Shown here piece after piece: positions 43,049-51,661 of a stretch of 64,000 bases of DNA. Origin of the DNA: Alkalihalobacillus pseudalcaliphilus (GTDB lineage Bacteria; Bacillota; Bacilli; Bacillales; Bacillaceae_D); contig LFJO01000005.1 of the NCBI GenBank assembly GCA_001038565.1, positions 133,271 through 197,270 of the forward strand, read 5' to 3'. The number at the start of each line of letters is the position of its first letter. The stretch's first letter is position 1. Under the pieces are notes generated by a model, which saw nothing but the letters and a program-made list of their open reading frames with translations, was not told where the DNA came from and ran no database searches. The position numbers and the translations under genes were made by a program.

Positions 43049-44029
43049 TTGTCTTTACCACAACCAATACCAACGATAGATACAAAAATGAAAAAAACAC
43101 CAAAAAAGAAATTGGGATTCAAAGGTTTTTTGAAAAAATGCTCTGAACAAAAAATGCTCCTACTTATGAGTCTTCCCTTTTTAATTTGGTTATTTATATT
43201 TCGGTATATCCCTTTATATGGATGGGGTATGGCGTTTCAGGATTTTAAACCGGCTAGAAGTTTTGCTGAACAAGAATGGGTAGGGTTTGAGCATTTTACT
43301 TTTTTATTCACTGACCCCAGATTTTTTGAAGTTATGCGTAATACGTTAGCGATGAGTATGATTAACTTAGTATTAGGTTTTGTTACAGCGATTGGACTAG
43401 CCATTTTATTGAATGAATTAAGAAATCTTACCTTTAAAAGAGTCGTTCAAACAATTAGTTATATGCCCCATTTCTTATCGTGGGTTGTAGCAGCAGGAAT
43501 TGTCACCTATGCCTTATCAACTGAAAATGGTATCGTCAATATTCTTTTAGAACAGTTCGGGTTCATCGATGAGCCGATTATGTGGTTAGGTGTGGGAGAA
43601 TATTTCTGGGGGATTATTGGTACATCAGATGTATGGAAAAATGTAGGATGGAATTCGATTATTTATTTAGCAGCTATAGCGATGATCGATACAGAGCAAT
43701 ATGAAGCAGCAGAAATTGACGGGGCATCTAGGCTTCAAAGAATTTGGTATATTACATTACCAGGAATGAGACCGGTTATTGTCATTCTATTAATCATGAA
43801 CATGGGTTATATCTTAGAATCGGGATTTGAAGCTCAATACCTCCTTATGAATTCAATGAATATGGATTTCGCTGAGAATTTGGATATTTTTGTGCTCAGG
43901 TATGGGATTTCAATGGGGAATTTCTCATTAGCGACTGCCGCAGGGATTTTCAAAACGGTTGTCAGCATTATCTTTTTATTTTCAGCCAATCATATTGCCA
44001 AACGCTTAGGACAGGCAAGGTTATTTTAG
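43049..44029 (+). CDS. Sugar ABC transporter permease, LplB/YteP type
   Basis: The 326-residue integral membrane protein has six helices. The EAA loop (EQYEAAEIDGASRLQRIWYITLPGM) contacts the ATPase. It is the first permease of a CUT1-type importer of the polygalacturonan/xylan oligosaccharide group. The start is TTG 43049 behind AGGGAGG; an ATG at 43088 is the alternative, but most relatives have a cytoplasmic tail of this kind. The helix order and pairing with the next gene are typical. Confidence 0.92.
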   Translation: MSLPQPIPTIDTKMKKTPKKKLGFKGFLKKCSEQKMLLLMSLPFLIWLFIFRYIPLYGWGMAFQDFKPARSFAEQEWVGFEHFTFLFTDPRFFEVMRNTLAMSMINLVLGFVTAIGLAILLNELRNLTFKRVVQTISYMPHFLSWVVAAGIVTYALSTENGIVNILLEQFGFIDEPIMWLGVGEYFWGIIGTSDVWKNVGWNSIIYLAAIAMIDTEQYEAAEIDGASRLQRIWYITLPGMRPVIVILLIMNMGYILESGFEAQYLLMNSMNMDFAENLDIFVLRYGISMGNFSLATAAGIFKTVVSIIFLFSANHIAKRLGQARLF

Positions 44030-44044
44030 GGGGAGGTACACAAG

Positions 44045-44971
44045 ATGCTTTTAAATAAATTGATCAGTCGTCGTCGTTCGTTAGATGATATAGTGTTTGA
44101 TTCATTAAATACGATCTTTATGCTGTTGTTATGTGTGGTCATGTTATATCCAATGTTAAATACTTTAGCCGTCTCTTTTAATGATGCGACAGATTCCGTT
44201 CGAGGAGGTATTTACCTTTGGCCACGTGACTTTACATTATATAATTATGAGCATGTTTTTGGGCAAGCACAGCTTCTTCAAGCGGGAGTCATTTCCGTAT
44301 TAAGAACGGTTATTGGTACAGCATTGTCTGTTTTTTGTACAGCGATGGTTGCTTACACGATTAGCCGACAATATTTCGTTTTGAGAAAATTTACAACGAT
44401 AGCTTTTGTTTTGACGATGTATTTTAGTGGGGGGTTAATTCCTACGTACATGTTGATGAGAGAGCTTTCATTACTAGGTTCATTTTGGGTATACATTATC
44501 CCAGGGCTTATTGGTGTCTTTAATTTAATTGTCGTTCGTTCATTTATTGAAGGTTTACCTGATTCATTATTTGAATCAGCACGTATTGATGGTGCTGGTG
44601 AATTTACGATGTTTTTAAAAATAGCTTTGCCGCTTTGCTTGCCTGTAATTGCTACGATATCTTTGTTTGTCGCAGTTTTTCAGTGGAATTCGTGGTTTGA
44701 TGTGTTCCTATATAATCCGAATCATCCACATTTGAGCACATTGCAATATGAGTTAATGAAGATTTTACAAAACTCTAATTCATCGATTTCTTCAGGGAGT
44801 GCAGAGGGAGCATTTACTCAGTCGCAAAGTGGAGTACAGGTGCAGGTAGTGACTCCGACCTCTGTTCGAGCGGCGATGACGATCATTGTGAGTGTACCGA
44901 TTATTTGTGTATATCCATTTTTGCAGAAGTATTTTGTGAAGGGTTTAACCTTAGGTGGCGTTAAAGGATAA
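44045..44971 (+). CDS. Sugar ABC transporter permease, LplC/YtcP type
   Basis: The 308-residue second permease has six helices and the EAA loop LPDSLFESARIDGAGEFTMF (partner segment IALPLCLPVI). A long exported loop (NSNSSISSGSAEGAFTQSQ) lies before the last helix, as in relatives. It starts 15 bp after the first permease, behind GGGGGAGG. No ATPase is encoded in the island, so the importer probably uses a shared ATPase of MsmX type made elsewhere (known for this transporter class in B. subtilis). Confidence 0.92.
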   Translation: MLLNKLISRRRSLDDIVFDSLNTIFMLLLCVVMLYPMLNTLAVSFNDATDSVRGGIYLWPRDFTLYNYEHVFGQAQLLQAGVISVLRTVIGTALSVFCTAMVAYTISRQYFVLRKFTTIAFVLTMYFSGGLIPTYMLMRELSLLGSFWVYIIPGLIGVFNLIVVRSFIEGLPDSLFESARIDGAGEFTMFLKIALPLCLPVIATISLFVAVFQWNSWFDVFLYNPNHPHLSTLQYELMKILQNSNSSISSGSAEGAFTQSQSGVQVQVVTPTSVRAAMTIIVSVPIICVYPFLQKYFVKGLTLGGVKG

Positions 44972-44983
44972 GGAGGTTTTAAA

Positions 44984-46000
44984 ATGGGAGAACGAGAGAC
45001 AGTTTCATTATGTAAGGCGTATGAAGATTTATTTTTAATTGGGGCTGCAGTTAATCGTTATACACTTCATTCAGAAAAGCAACTGATTCAAAAACATTTT
45101 AATAGTTTAACAGCAGAAAATGAAATGAAATTCGAACAGATTCAACCGAGAGAAGGACAGTTCAATTTTGACTATGCTGATGAGCTCATTCATGTTTCGG
45201 AGCAATTTGGTCATAAGCTTCGTGGTCATACATTGGTCTGGCATAATCAAACATCGGATTGGGTTTTTGAAGCGCCAGATGGAAAAGAGTTGAATCGCGA
45301 ATTATTGCTTGAACGTATGCGTAGGCATATATCAACATTGTTGACAAGATATCAAGGGAAATTTTTTAGCTGGGATGTAGTCAATGAAGCGATTTCTGAC
45401 CAAAAAGGAGAATTTCTACGCCCATCGCCATGGCTGGAGGTGATCGGTGAAGATTTCATCGATCATGCCTTTCATTATGCCCATGAGGCAGATCCAGATG
45501 CTCTCTTGTTTTACAACGATTATAATGAATCCGACCCTGAGAAAAGGGATAAAATCTACCAGTTAGTTCAATCAATGTTGAAGAGAGATGTCCCTATTCA
45601 TGGAGTCGGTTTACAAGCTCATTGGAATTTGTATGAACCATCTCTTGACCATATTAAACAAGCGATCGAGAAATATGCGTCGCTTGATTTACAGTTACAA
45701 ATTACTGAAATGGATGTTTCGATGTTTCGATTCGATGATCATCGTACAGACCTCCTCAAGCCAACAGAAGAAATGCTTGAAAAGCAGGCAGAGCGTTATG
45801 AACAAATGTTTAAGCTTTTTGTTGAATATAAGCAGCATATATCTTCCGTTACCTTTTGGGGTGTCAGTGATGCCTATACATGGCTAAGTGACTTTCCTGT
45901 AAGAGGCAGGAAAAATTGGCCTTTACTGTTTGATACTAATCATCAAGTAAAGCCTGCCTATTGGCGAGTGCTTGACCAGATTAGTAGTGTGAAGGGTTAA
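44984..46000 (+). CDS. Intracellular GH10 endo-1,4-beta-xylanase
   Basis: The 338-residue glycoside hydrolase family 10 enzyme has acid/base Glu135 in DVVNEA and nucleophile Glu242 in TEMDVS, plus the family phrases TAENEMKFE, GHTLVWHNQT and FYNDYNE. There is no signal peptide or binding module, so it should act in the cytoplasm on imported xylo-oligosaccharides. It lies 12 bp after the second permease behind AAGGAGG and ends at a terminator, so it closes the island operon. Intracellular GH10 xylanases are known in Geobacillus and Bacillus. Confidence 0.93.
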   Translation: MGERETVSLCKAYEDLFLIGAAVNRYTLHSEKQLIQKHFNSLTAENEMKFEQIQPREGQFNFDYADELIHVSEQFGHKLRGHTLVWHNQTSDWVFEAPDGKELNRELLLERMRRHISTLLTRYQGKFFSWDVVNEAISDQKGEFLRPSPWLEVIGEDFIDHAFHYAHEADPDALLFYNDYNESDPEKRDKIYQLVQSMLKRDVPIHGVGLQAHWNLYEPSLDHIKQAIEKYASLDLQLQITEMDVSMFRFDDHRTDLLKPTEEMLEKQAERYEQMFKLFVEYKQHISSVTFWGVSDAYTWLSDFPVRGRKNWPLLFDTNHQVKPAYWRVLDQISSVKG

Positions 46001-46018
46001 TAAGTAAATCAATTGTGG

Positions 46019-46056
46019 GATAATGAGTCATGCTTGGCTCGTTATTCTTTTTTTTG
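46019..46056 (+). terminator. Terminator of the xylan island
   Basis: A 12-bp stem with G-U pairs (gataatgagtca pairing with tggctcgttatt), followed by eight or more T. Confidence 0.85.
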
Positions 46057-46515
46057 ATGTTGCTGGGATTCTTGTGCTGAAGGAGATTCAGAGATGGGGA
46101 AGTAATTAGTGTGAGGAGTGGGTATTTTGACGTCTGTTAGTAATTTTTTCTTTAATAGTAGGAGTTATACATTATACTATTTTCTAAATGGCACCCTCGT
46201 TGACAAATACCTCGGATTATGGTCATGCAGGTTGGGGGTATAAAAGGGACAGAGGAAGATTTACAGAAATTAAATAAAGAGTTTAATCATGGATTTTATA
46301 AAGCAGTGTTCGGGCTGATTTGTATGCTAATAGGTGGCATCTTATTATGAACTATAAATGTAAATACGCGGCAATGAAGCCGGAAAAAGAGCAGACAATG
46401 CGGAGAAAGTGAAAAGACACTGAGTGGAGTATGATTTTCAGTCAAACAAAACCGAACATAAATCTGAATTTCCAGTGTATAATTAATGTAATTTACAAGG
46501 GAATGAGGGAGGCTT
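46057..46515. other. Intergenic region with a possible small gene remnant
   Basis: Nothing firm is seen. A 43-codon frame at 46219-46350 has a charged first half (GTEEDLQKLNKEFNHGFY) and a C-terminal membrane helix, but no ribosome binding site; it may be the tail of a decayed gene. The rest is A/T-rich without recognisable structure. Confidence 0.4.
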
Positions 46516-47241
46516 TTGTATAGAGTTCATATAACACTGCTAGTCATTGTGCTACTCATTTTATCCGCCTGTCAAGGAAAGCAAGACATCATTGAAGCTG
46601 CCTATATAGAATTTGGTTCAGCCAATGACCGGGAAAACCGAGAACTCCATTTCATTGTGCAGATAAATGAATATAAAATGAAAAAAAATACTAGTTATCA
46701 AGTTCAATTTTTGATTGAAGACAGCCCGTATATTCAACAGTTAACAGGTGTCGAACAATTTGAGATACCCGATACTTATACATCTAACGAAGGAACCTTA
46801 TTAGTTACAGGAACTTCAGTAGCACCCGAGGATTTATCAACTATTAATGTAGATACATTAAGAAAACATATTGAAGATGACAAGGAAGTAAAAGTTAACG
46901 TTTATTCCAATAATAAAATACTGGCAAGTGAATCCGTCACGGAGTACAAACAATTTGTCAATCAGCATGTAAATCCGGATATTGTGAGTGAACTTGAAGT
47001 GATCGATGTAAATAAGAATAATGGTGAAGTTATTTTTGAGAAAGCAATTACAGAGGCAAAAAAAGATGAAAATACGACCGTTATGAAAGCACAACCTACA
47101 TATATTTTTACATTACAAAAAGAGTCCTATTTACTTTGGGAGAATTTAGAATATTTCGTTAAGGGATCGGATCCTTTTACTTTATATATGATTCCACAGC
47201 CTGCAAGTAACGAAATCTATTCATATATGGAATTGGAATAA
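46516..47241 (+). CDS. Lipoprotein of unknown function
   Basis: The 241-residue exported lipoprotein has a short N-terminus (MYRVHIT), a hydrophobic core and lipobox LSAC (Cys at about 19). The mature part is a beta-rich, acidic domain without a motif I know. The start is TTG 46516, immediately behind GAGGGAGG; the gap is short (three bases), but no ATG gives a signal sequence. It is followed 30 bp later by the YwaF-like gene, so the two may share a transcript. Confidence 0.7.
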   Translation: MYRVHITLLVIVLLILSACQGKQDIIEAAYIEFGSANDRENRELHFIVQINEYKMKKNTSYQVQFLIEDSPYIQQLTGVEQFEIPDTYTSNEGTLLVTGTSVAPEDLSTINVDTLRKHIEDDKEVKVNVYSNNKILASESVTEYKQFVNQHVNPDIVSELEVIDVNKNNGEVIFEKAITEAKKDENTTVMKAQPTYIFTLQKESYLLWENLEYFVKGSDPFTLYMIPQPASNEIYSYMELE

Positions 47242-47271
47242 TAGATATATATATAGAAAAGAGGGAAATGG

Positions 47272-48024
47272 ATGACTTGGTTTTCTTATGAAGTAGATGG
47301 GTTTGGCTTTCAATTATTTGGAGTATCACATCTCTTGGTTATTCTTACCCTCTTTTTGATAGTCGCCTTTATTTTTTCAATACGTAATCGTTTAGAGAAA
47401 AATAGGAAACTTGAAAGATCGATTCGCTTCAGTTTAGCCATTATTCTTCTTTTACTAGAAGTAACCTATCATATTTGGCTACTCGTCAATGGGCGTTGGG
47501 AGATTACGTACGCGTTGCCGCTTCATTTAAGTAGTATTACGTTAGTTACGGCCATTTTTATGTTATTTACGCTTAATAAGAGGTTATTTGAATTTACTTT
47601 TTTTGCGGGAGTTGGTAGTGCTTTTCTAACGATCATTACACCAGATATTGGAGGGTTCGGATTTCCTCATTTTCGCTTTTTTCACTTTTTTATGGCTCAC
47701 GGTCTCGTGATTATTGCGGTTATTTATTTGCTGTTTATTAGAAAATTCACTCTTTCGCTTCGGACGGTTTGGTCGAATTGGCTAATTTTAAATGGATACG
47801 CGTTTTTTGTATTTAGCGTGAATTGGCTTGTTGGTGGTAATTATATGTATTTAATGCAAAAGCCTCCTAGTCCTTCTCCATTTGATTGGTTCGGACCGTG
47901 GCCGTATTATATTATTGTTTTGCAAGTGGTTGCTCTTGGATTATTTTTCTTTATGTATGGACTCTATCGAATTTATGACCCATACAGGAAGAGGTCGAGC
48001 TGTGTTCGTGAATTAGAAGATTAG
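47272..48024 (+). CDS. ywaF: YwaF-family (TIGR02206) integral membrane protein
   Basis: The 250-residue protein has seven hydrophobic segments. The conserved opening FQLFGVSHLLVI and later features LPLHLSSITL (His), FFHFFMAHGLVI and GGNYMYLMQKPP identify the YwaF/TMEM164-like family. The last motif, with a Pro-rich loop and GPWPYYI, is very conserved. Function in bacteria is unknown. The start ATG follows AGAGGGAAATGG. The basic C-terminal tail is probably cytoplasmic. Confidence 0.88.
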   Translation: MTWFSYEVDGFGFQLFGVSHLLVILTLFLIVAFIFSIRNRLEKNRKLERSIRFSLAIILLLLEVTYHIWLLVNGRWEITYALPLHLSSITLVTAIFMLFTLNKRLFEFTFFAGVGSAFLTIITPDIGGFGFPHFRFFHFFMAHGLVIIAVIYLLFIRKFTLSLRTVWSNWLILNGYAFFVFSVNWLVGGNYMYLMQKPPSPSPFDWFGPWPYYIIVLQVVALGLFFFMYGLYRIYDPYRKRSSCVRELED

Positions 48025-48132
48025 TTCAGATAGGATAGTGAAATGTTTTGTTTTTAGGAGTATAATAGATGGTGTTGTGAAGGATAGTCTGAATGTAATC
48101 AGATATATTTTACAAGAAAGCGAGTGTTATGA

Positions 48133-48852
48133 ATGGGACGTAAATGGAATAATATTAAGGAGAAAAAGGCTTCTAAAGATGCAAGTACGAGTCGTATTTA
48201 TGCAAAGTTTGGGCGTGAAATTTATGTAGCGGCCAAACAAGGTGAGCCTGATCCGGAATCAAACCGTGCGTTAAAAGTCGTTTTAGAACGAGCAAAAACA
48301 TATAGTGTACCGAAACATATTGTCGACCGTGCCATTGAAAAGGCAAAAGGTGGTTCTGAAGAAACATACGATGAACTTAGATATGAGGGCTTTGGACCAA
48401 ACGGCTCTATGGTCATTGTGGATGCGTTAACGAATAATGTGAATCGAACAGCTGCTGAAGTGCGTTCAGCCTTTACAAAAAACGGAGGTAACATGGGTGT
48501 GAGCGGTTCGGTTGCTTACATGTTTGATGCTACAGCCGTGATTGGAATAGAGGGGAAATCTGCTGATGATGTGTTGGAGCTTTTAATGGAAGCAGATGTG
48601 GAAGTTCGTGATATATTAGAAGAAGATGAGGTCGTGATCATTTATGCTGAGCCAGACATGTTCCACGCTGTGCAAGAGGCACTAAAGGCTGATGGTATCA
48701 CTGAATTTACAGTTGCTGAGTTAACAATGCTTCCACAAAATGAAGTCGAAATACCCGCAGATGCTATAGAACAATTTGATAAACTCATCGACGTATTAGA
48801 AGATTTAGAGGATGTTCAGCAAGTGTATCATAATGTTGATGCAGGTGAATAG
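48133..48852 (+). CDS. yeeI: YebC/PmpR-family protein, YeeI type
   Basis: The 239-residue protein begins [17 protein letters not shown], the YeeI-type N-terminus, followed by the YebC/TACO1 core ([33 protein letters not shown]-type segment, [19 protein letters not shown]). Family members have been described as DNA-binding regulators and, more recently, as translation factors that help ribosomes at polyproline stretches. It is cytoplasmic. The start ATG lies behind a weak GAAAGCGAG. The gene stands alone between YwaF and a convergent ABC exporter. Confidence 0.93.
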   Translation: MGRKWNNIKEKKASKDASTSRIYAKFGREIYVAAKQGEPDPESNRALKVVLERAKTYSVPKHIVDRAIEKAKGGSEETYDELRYEGFGPNGSMVIVDALTNNVNRTAAEVRSAFTKNGGNMGVSGSVAYMFDATAVIGIEGKSADDVLELLMEADVEVRDILEEDEVVIIYAEPDMFHAVQEALKADGITEFTVAELTMLPQNEVEIPADAIEQFDKLIDVLEDLEDVQQVYHNVDAGE

Positions 48853-48993
48853 TTGATAGTGTTTCGATGAGTATATGAATAGATATGGGAAACGTAACTG
48901 GGAAGCTGGTTGCGTTTTTTTGATTACGTGTGTAGTGATGGAGCCAAGTTCCTAAAAAGGAAAATTCGTGAGGTGAAAAGGGGAGCGAGGATG

Positions 48994-49044
48994 TCAAAAA
49001 AAGCCCCGTTCACTTCTAGTACTGAAGCTGAGCGGGAGCTTTTT
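48994..49044. terminator. Bidirectional terminator between YeeI and the ABC exporter
   Basis: AAAAAGCCCCGTTCA and TGAGCGGGAGCTTTTT form a long imperfect stem with A-run and T-run on its two sides, so it can stop transcription from either strand. Confidence 0.65.
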
Positions 49045-49082
49045 ATGGAGCATTTAGTCATTAAGGCAATCATTCATTCTCA

Positions 49083-50876
49083 TTACTCAAACTGCTGCAG
49101 AACGAGCTCTTGGTAAAATTCATGTGTTTTTATTAATTGTTCATGTGTGCCAGTTCCACTTACTTGCCCTTGCTGGACCACGATAATTTGATCGGCATGT
49201 CTTACTGTTGAAAGGCGGTGAGCAATGATTAATGTCGTTCTTCCTTCCATCAATTCATTTAAAGCATCTTGCACTAGTTTTTCAGAAGCACTGTCAAGGT
49301 GGGCGGTTGCTTCATCCAATAATAAAATCTCAGGATCGCGCAAAATAGCTCTTGCAATAGCGAGGCGTTGCTTTTGTCCACCCGATAACTTAACCCCACG
49401 TTCACCAACTGGTGTTTGCAATCCTTGTGGCAATGTGGCGATAAAGGCCGTTAAATTGGCTTGCTCTAGTGCTTTTGCAATAAGGGGATCTTCGATGTCA
49501 GATAATCCATATCTTAAATTATCATAAATCGAACCATTCATCATCGGGCTCTCTTGTGAGACATAGGCTATTTTTTGCCGCCAACCTTGTAAATCTAAAT
49601 CTCGTATCGGTTGCTGTCCATATTGGATCGCCCCTTCATCAGGTTCATAAAAACGTTCAATTAAGGAGAATATCGTTGTTTTCCCCGTACCACTTGGGCC
49701 AACAAAGGCGGTTATTTTACCAGCAGGAGCCGTAAAGGTCAACTGATTCAAAATCGTTTTGTCATTATGATAGCCAAAGCGAATTTGATTAAAGTTCAAT
49801 TCTCCGCCCTTTAAAGGAATTGGTGTAATGTTTTGAGCAGATTTAAACACCAATTGCTCATTTGTTTTGGATGGTAAAAGATCATATTTTTCTTTCGTTT
49901 CGCTAAAAATCTCTTGAATACGCTCAGTTGCTCCAAGTGCTTTTTGGAATTGAGTAAAAAAGACGGCTAATGTTGTAAATGGAACGACAATTTGGAATAA
50001 ATATAAAATGATAGCAACAAGCTCACCAGATGATAACGCACCTGCGGCTACTCGAACACCACCATACCCAATGACTAATACAAGGACAAGCATCATAACG
50101 GACATCATCGCAGGTGAAACGAAGGCTTGGATTTTTGCTTCTTTCATTCCATATCGATATAAATGCCTTATTTTCCCTTTACCCATATCCTCTTCGACAT
50201 TTTCACTATTGGAAGCTTTCACTAATCGAATATCTGCAAGAACTCTTCCTAATTCCCCTTGGAAAGAAGCCGTTTCGTTTTGAATGGAACGAGATATCTT
50301 GAGCATCTTTGACCCTAAAGGCATGATGATTAAAGCGGCAAAAGGAACAGCAATAAACATTAATAATGTCATTTGCCAATCGATGATAAACAATAAAATT
50401 AAGGAGCCGATAATCGAGACAATTCCTGAGATAAAAGGTATGACTTGCATCGTGATAAAGTCTTTAATGATATTCGTATCGTTAGTAATACGACTCATCG
50501 TTTCTCCGGATGTATTTTTATCAAAGAAAGGTATCTTAAGTTGGAGAATATGATTCCAAAGATCATTACGTAAGCCAGCAACCATTTTTTGTCCCACATA
50601 AAACATTAAATAAATCGAGAAGCCAGACATAATCGCTTGAAAAATAAAAACGACAACCAACGTGGAAATGGACCGCCATGTAAAGCTCGCTTCAGCTAAT
50701 ATATCGACGAGATTCATCGTTAATAAAGGCACAAGTAATGCCATAGCGGTCTCGCCTAAGCCAAAGATAAGGGCAACGACTATAATCCATAAAGCCGGAC
50801 GGTACTTATTTAAGAGTTGAATGAACTCTTTTGGCTTAATGGATGGGGTTTGAACTACTTCTTTCTGTTCTTTCAA
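49083..50876 (-). CDS. ABC exporter, fused permease-ATPase (multidrug type, BmrA-like)
   Basis: The 597-residue half-transporter has six membrane helices (about 30-320) followed by an ATPase domain with Walker A GPSGTGKTT, Q-loop AYVSQES, signature LSGGQKQRL, Walker B ILLLDEATAHLD and switch His in IIAHR. It would work as a homodimer exporting hydrophobic drugs or lipids; B. subtilis BmrA is the nearest functional model (similar length). The start ATG follows AGAGGTGC on the minus strand. Its promoter region borders the 51-bp repeat array. Confidence 0.93.
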   Translation of the reverse strand: MKEQKEVVQTPSIKPKEFIQLLNKYRPALWIIVVALIFGLGETAMALLVPLLTMNLVDILAEASFTWRSISTLVVVFIFQAIMSGFSIYLMFYVGQKMVAGLRNDLWNHILQLKIPFFDKNTSGETMSRITNDTNIIKDFITMQVIPFISGIVSIIGSLILLFIIDWQMTLLMFIAVPFAALIIMPLGSKMLKISRSIQNETASFQGELGRVLADIRLVKASNSENVEEDMGKGKIRHLYRYGMKEAKIQAFVSPAMMSVMMLVLVLVIGYGGVRVAAGALSSGELVAIILYLFQIVVPFTTLAVFFTQFQKALGATERIQEIFSETKEKYDLLPSKTNEQLVFKSAQNITPIPLKGGELNFNQIRFGYHNDKTILNQLTFTAPAGKITAFVGPSGTGKTTIFSLIERFYEPDEGAIQYGQQPIRDLDLQGWRQKIAYVSQESPMMNGSIYDNLRYGLSDIEDPLIAKALEQANLTAFIATLPQGLQTPVGERGVKLSGGQKQRLAIARAILRDPEILLLDEATAHLDSASEKLVQDALNELMEGRTTLIIAHRLSTVRHADQIIVVQQGQVSGTGTHEQLIKTHEFYQELVLQQFE

Positions 50877-51039
50877 TTAATGTGCACCTCTTTCATGTGG
50901 AGTAACTTTATTAACTTTATCATAATGCCTAACGTAACGGGAGGCGCAAGCTTTTTTGTTTTCGTTAAATGGAAGTAATATCGAATGAACGAAATACCAC
51001 TATTTCAAGGGCAAAACCAATTAACATATTTGCTGAGAG

Positions 51040-51575
51040 GAAACCCGAAGAAACACAGAATCTCGTAGTTGCGAGCAGAAAAAGTGGTAGAAAGCCCGAG
51101 TAAACGCTGAATCGCGGGGTTGCGAGCAAAAAAAGAGAGAGAAAGCCCGAGCAAACGGAAATACGCGGGGTTGCGAGTGAAAAAAGTAGGAGAAAGCCCG
51201 AGCAAATGTGGAATCTCGGGGTTGGGAGCAGAAAAGGCGGTAGTAACCCCGAGCAAATGGAAATACGCGGGGTTGGGAGCAGAAAAAGAGAGAGTAACCC
51301 CGAGCAAATGGAAATACGCAGGGTTGGGAGCAGAAAAAGGGAGAGTAACCCCGAGCAAATGGAAATACGCGGGGTTGCGAGCAGAAAAAGCGGTAGTAAC
51401 CCCGAGCAAACGGAAATACGCGGGGTTGCGAGCAGAAAAAGCGGTAGTAACCCCGAGCAAAAGGAAATACGCGGGGTTGCGAGCAGAAAAAGGGAGAGTA
51501 ACCCCGAGCAAATGGAAATATGCGGGGTTGCGAGCAGAAAAAGTGGTAGAAAGCCCGAGTGCTACTAATCGTTAT
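51040..51575 (+). repeat. Tandem array, family C, about ten 51-52-bp units
   Basis: The phrase (a)(t/c)GCGGGGTTG or CTCGGGGTT recurs about every 51 bp from 51061 to 51560, and each copy ends in AAGCCCGAG or AACCCCGAG, its reverse complement. The loop carries gcgagcagaaaaag followed by a variable purine stretch (agagagag, cggtagt or tggtag). The array fills the gap between divergent genes. Long open frames on both strands come from the 51-bp period. Confidence 0.85.
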
Positions 51576-51605
51576 TATGAATAATAAAAGACAGACATGA
51601 ATACG

Positions 51606-51625
51606 TTTGTAATGGTGTTTACAAA
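51606..51625. promoter_or_regulatory. Inverted repeat upstream of the catalase gene
   Basis: TTTGTAA (51606-51612) and TTACAAA (51619-51625) are separated by six bases, 37 bp before the start codon. This could be an operator. It does not match the PerR box or the SigB promoter consensus. Confidence 0.35.
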
Positions 51626-51661
51626 TGATTTTGTCCGATTTGAACGAAGGAGGAGAGGACG

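Noticed and set aside
48910..49116. Plus-strand frame with a good-looking GGGGAGCGAGG-ATG start (48991)
   Set aside because: It runs through the bidirectional terminator and into the antisense of the exporter gene; the protein has no family features.
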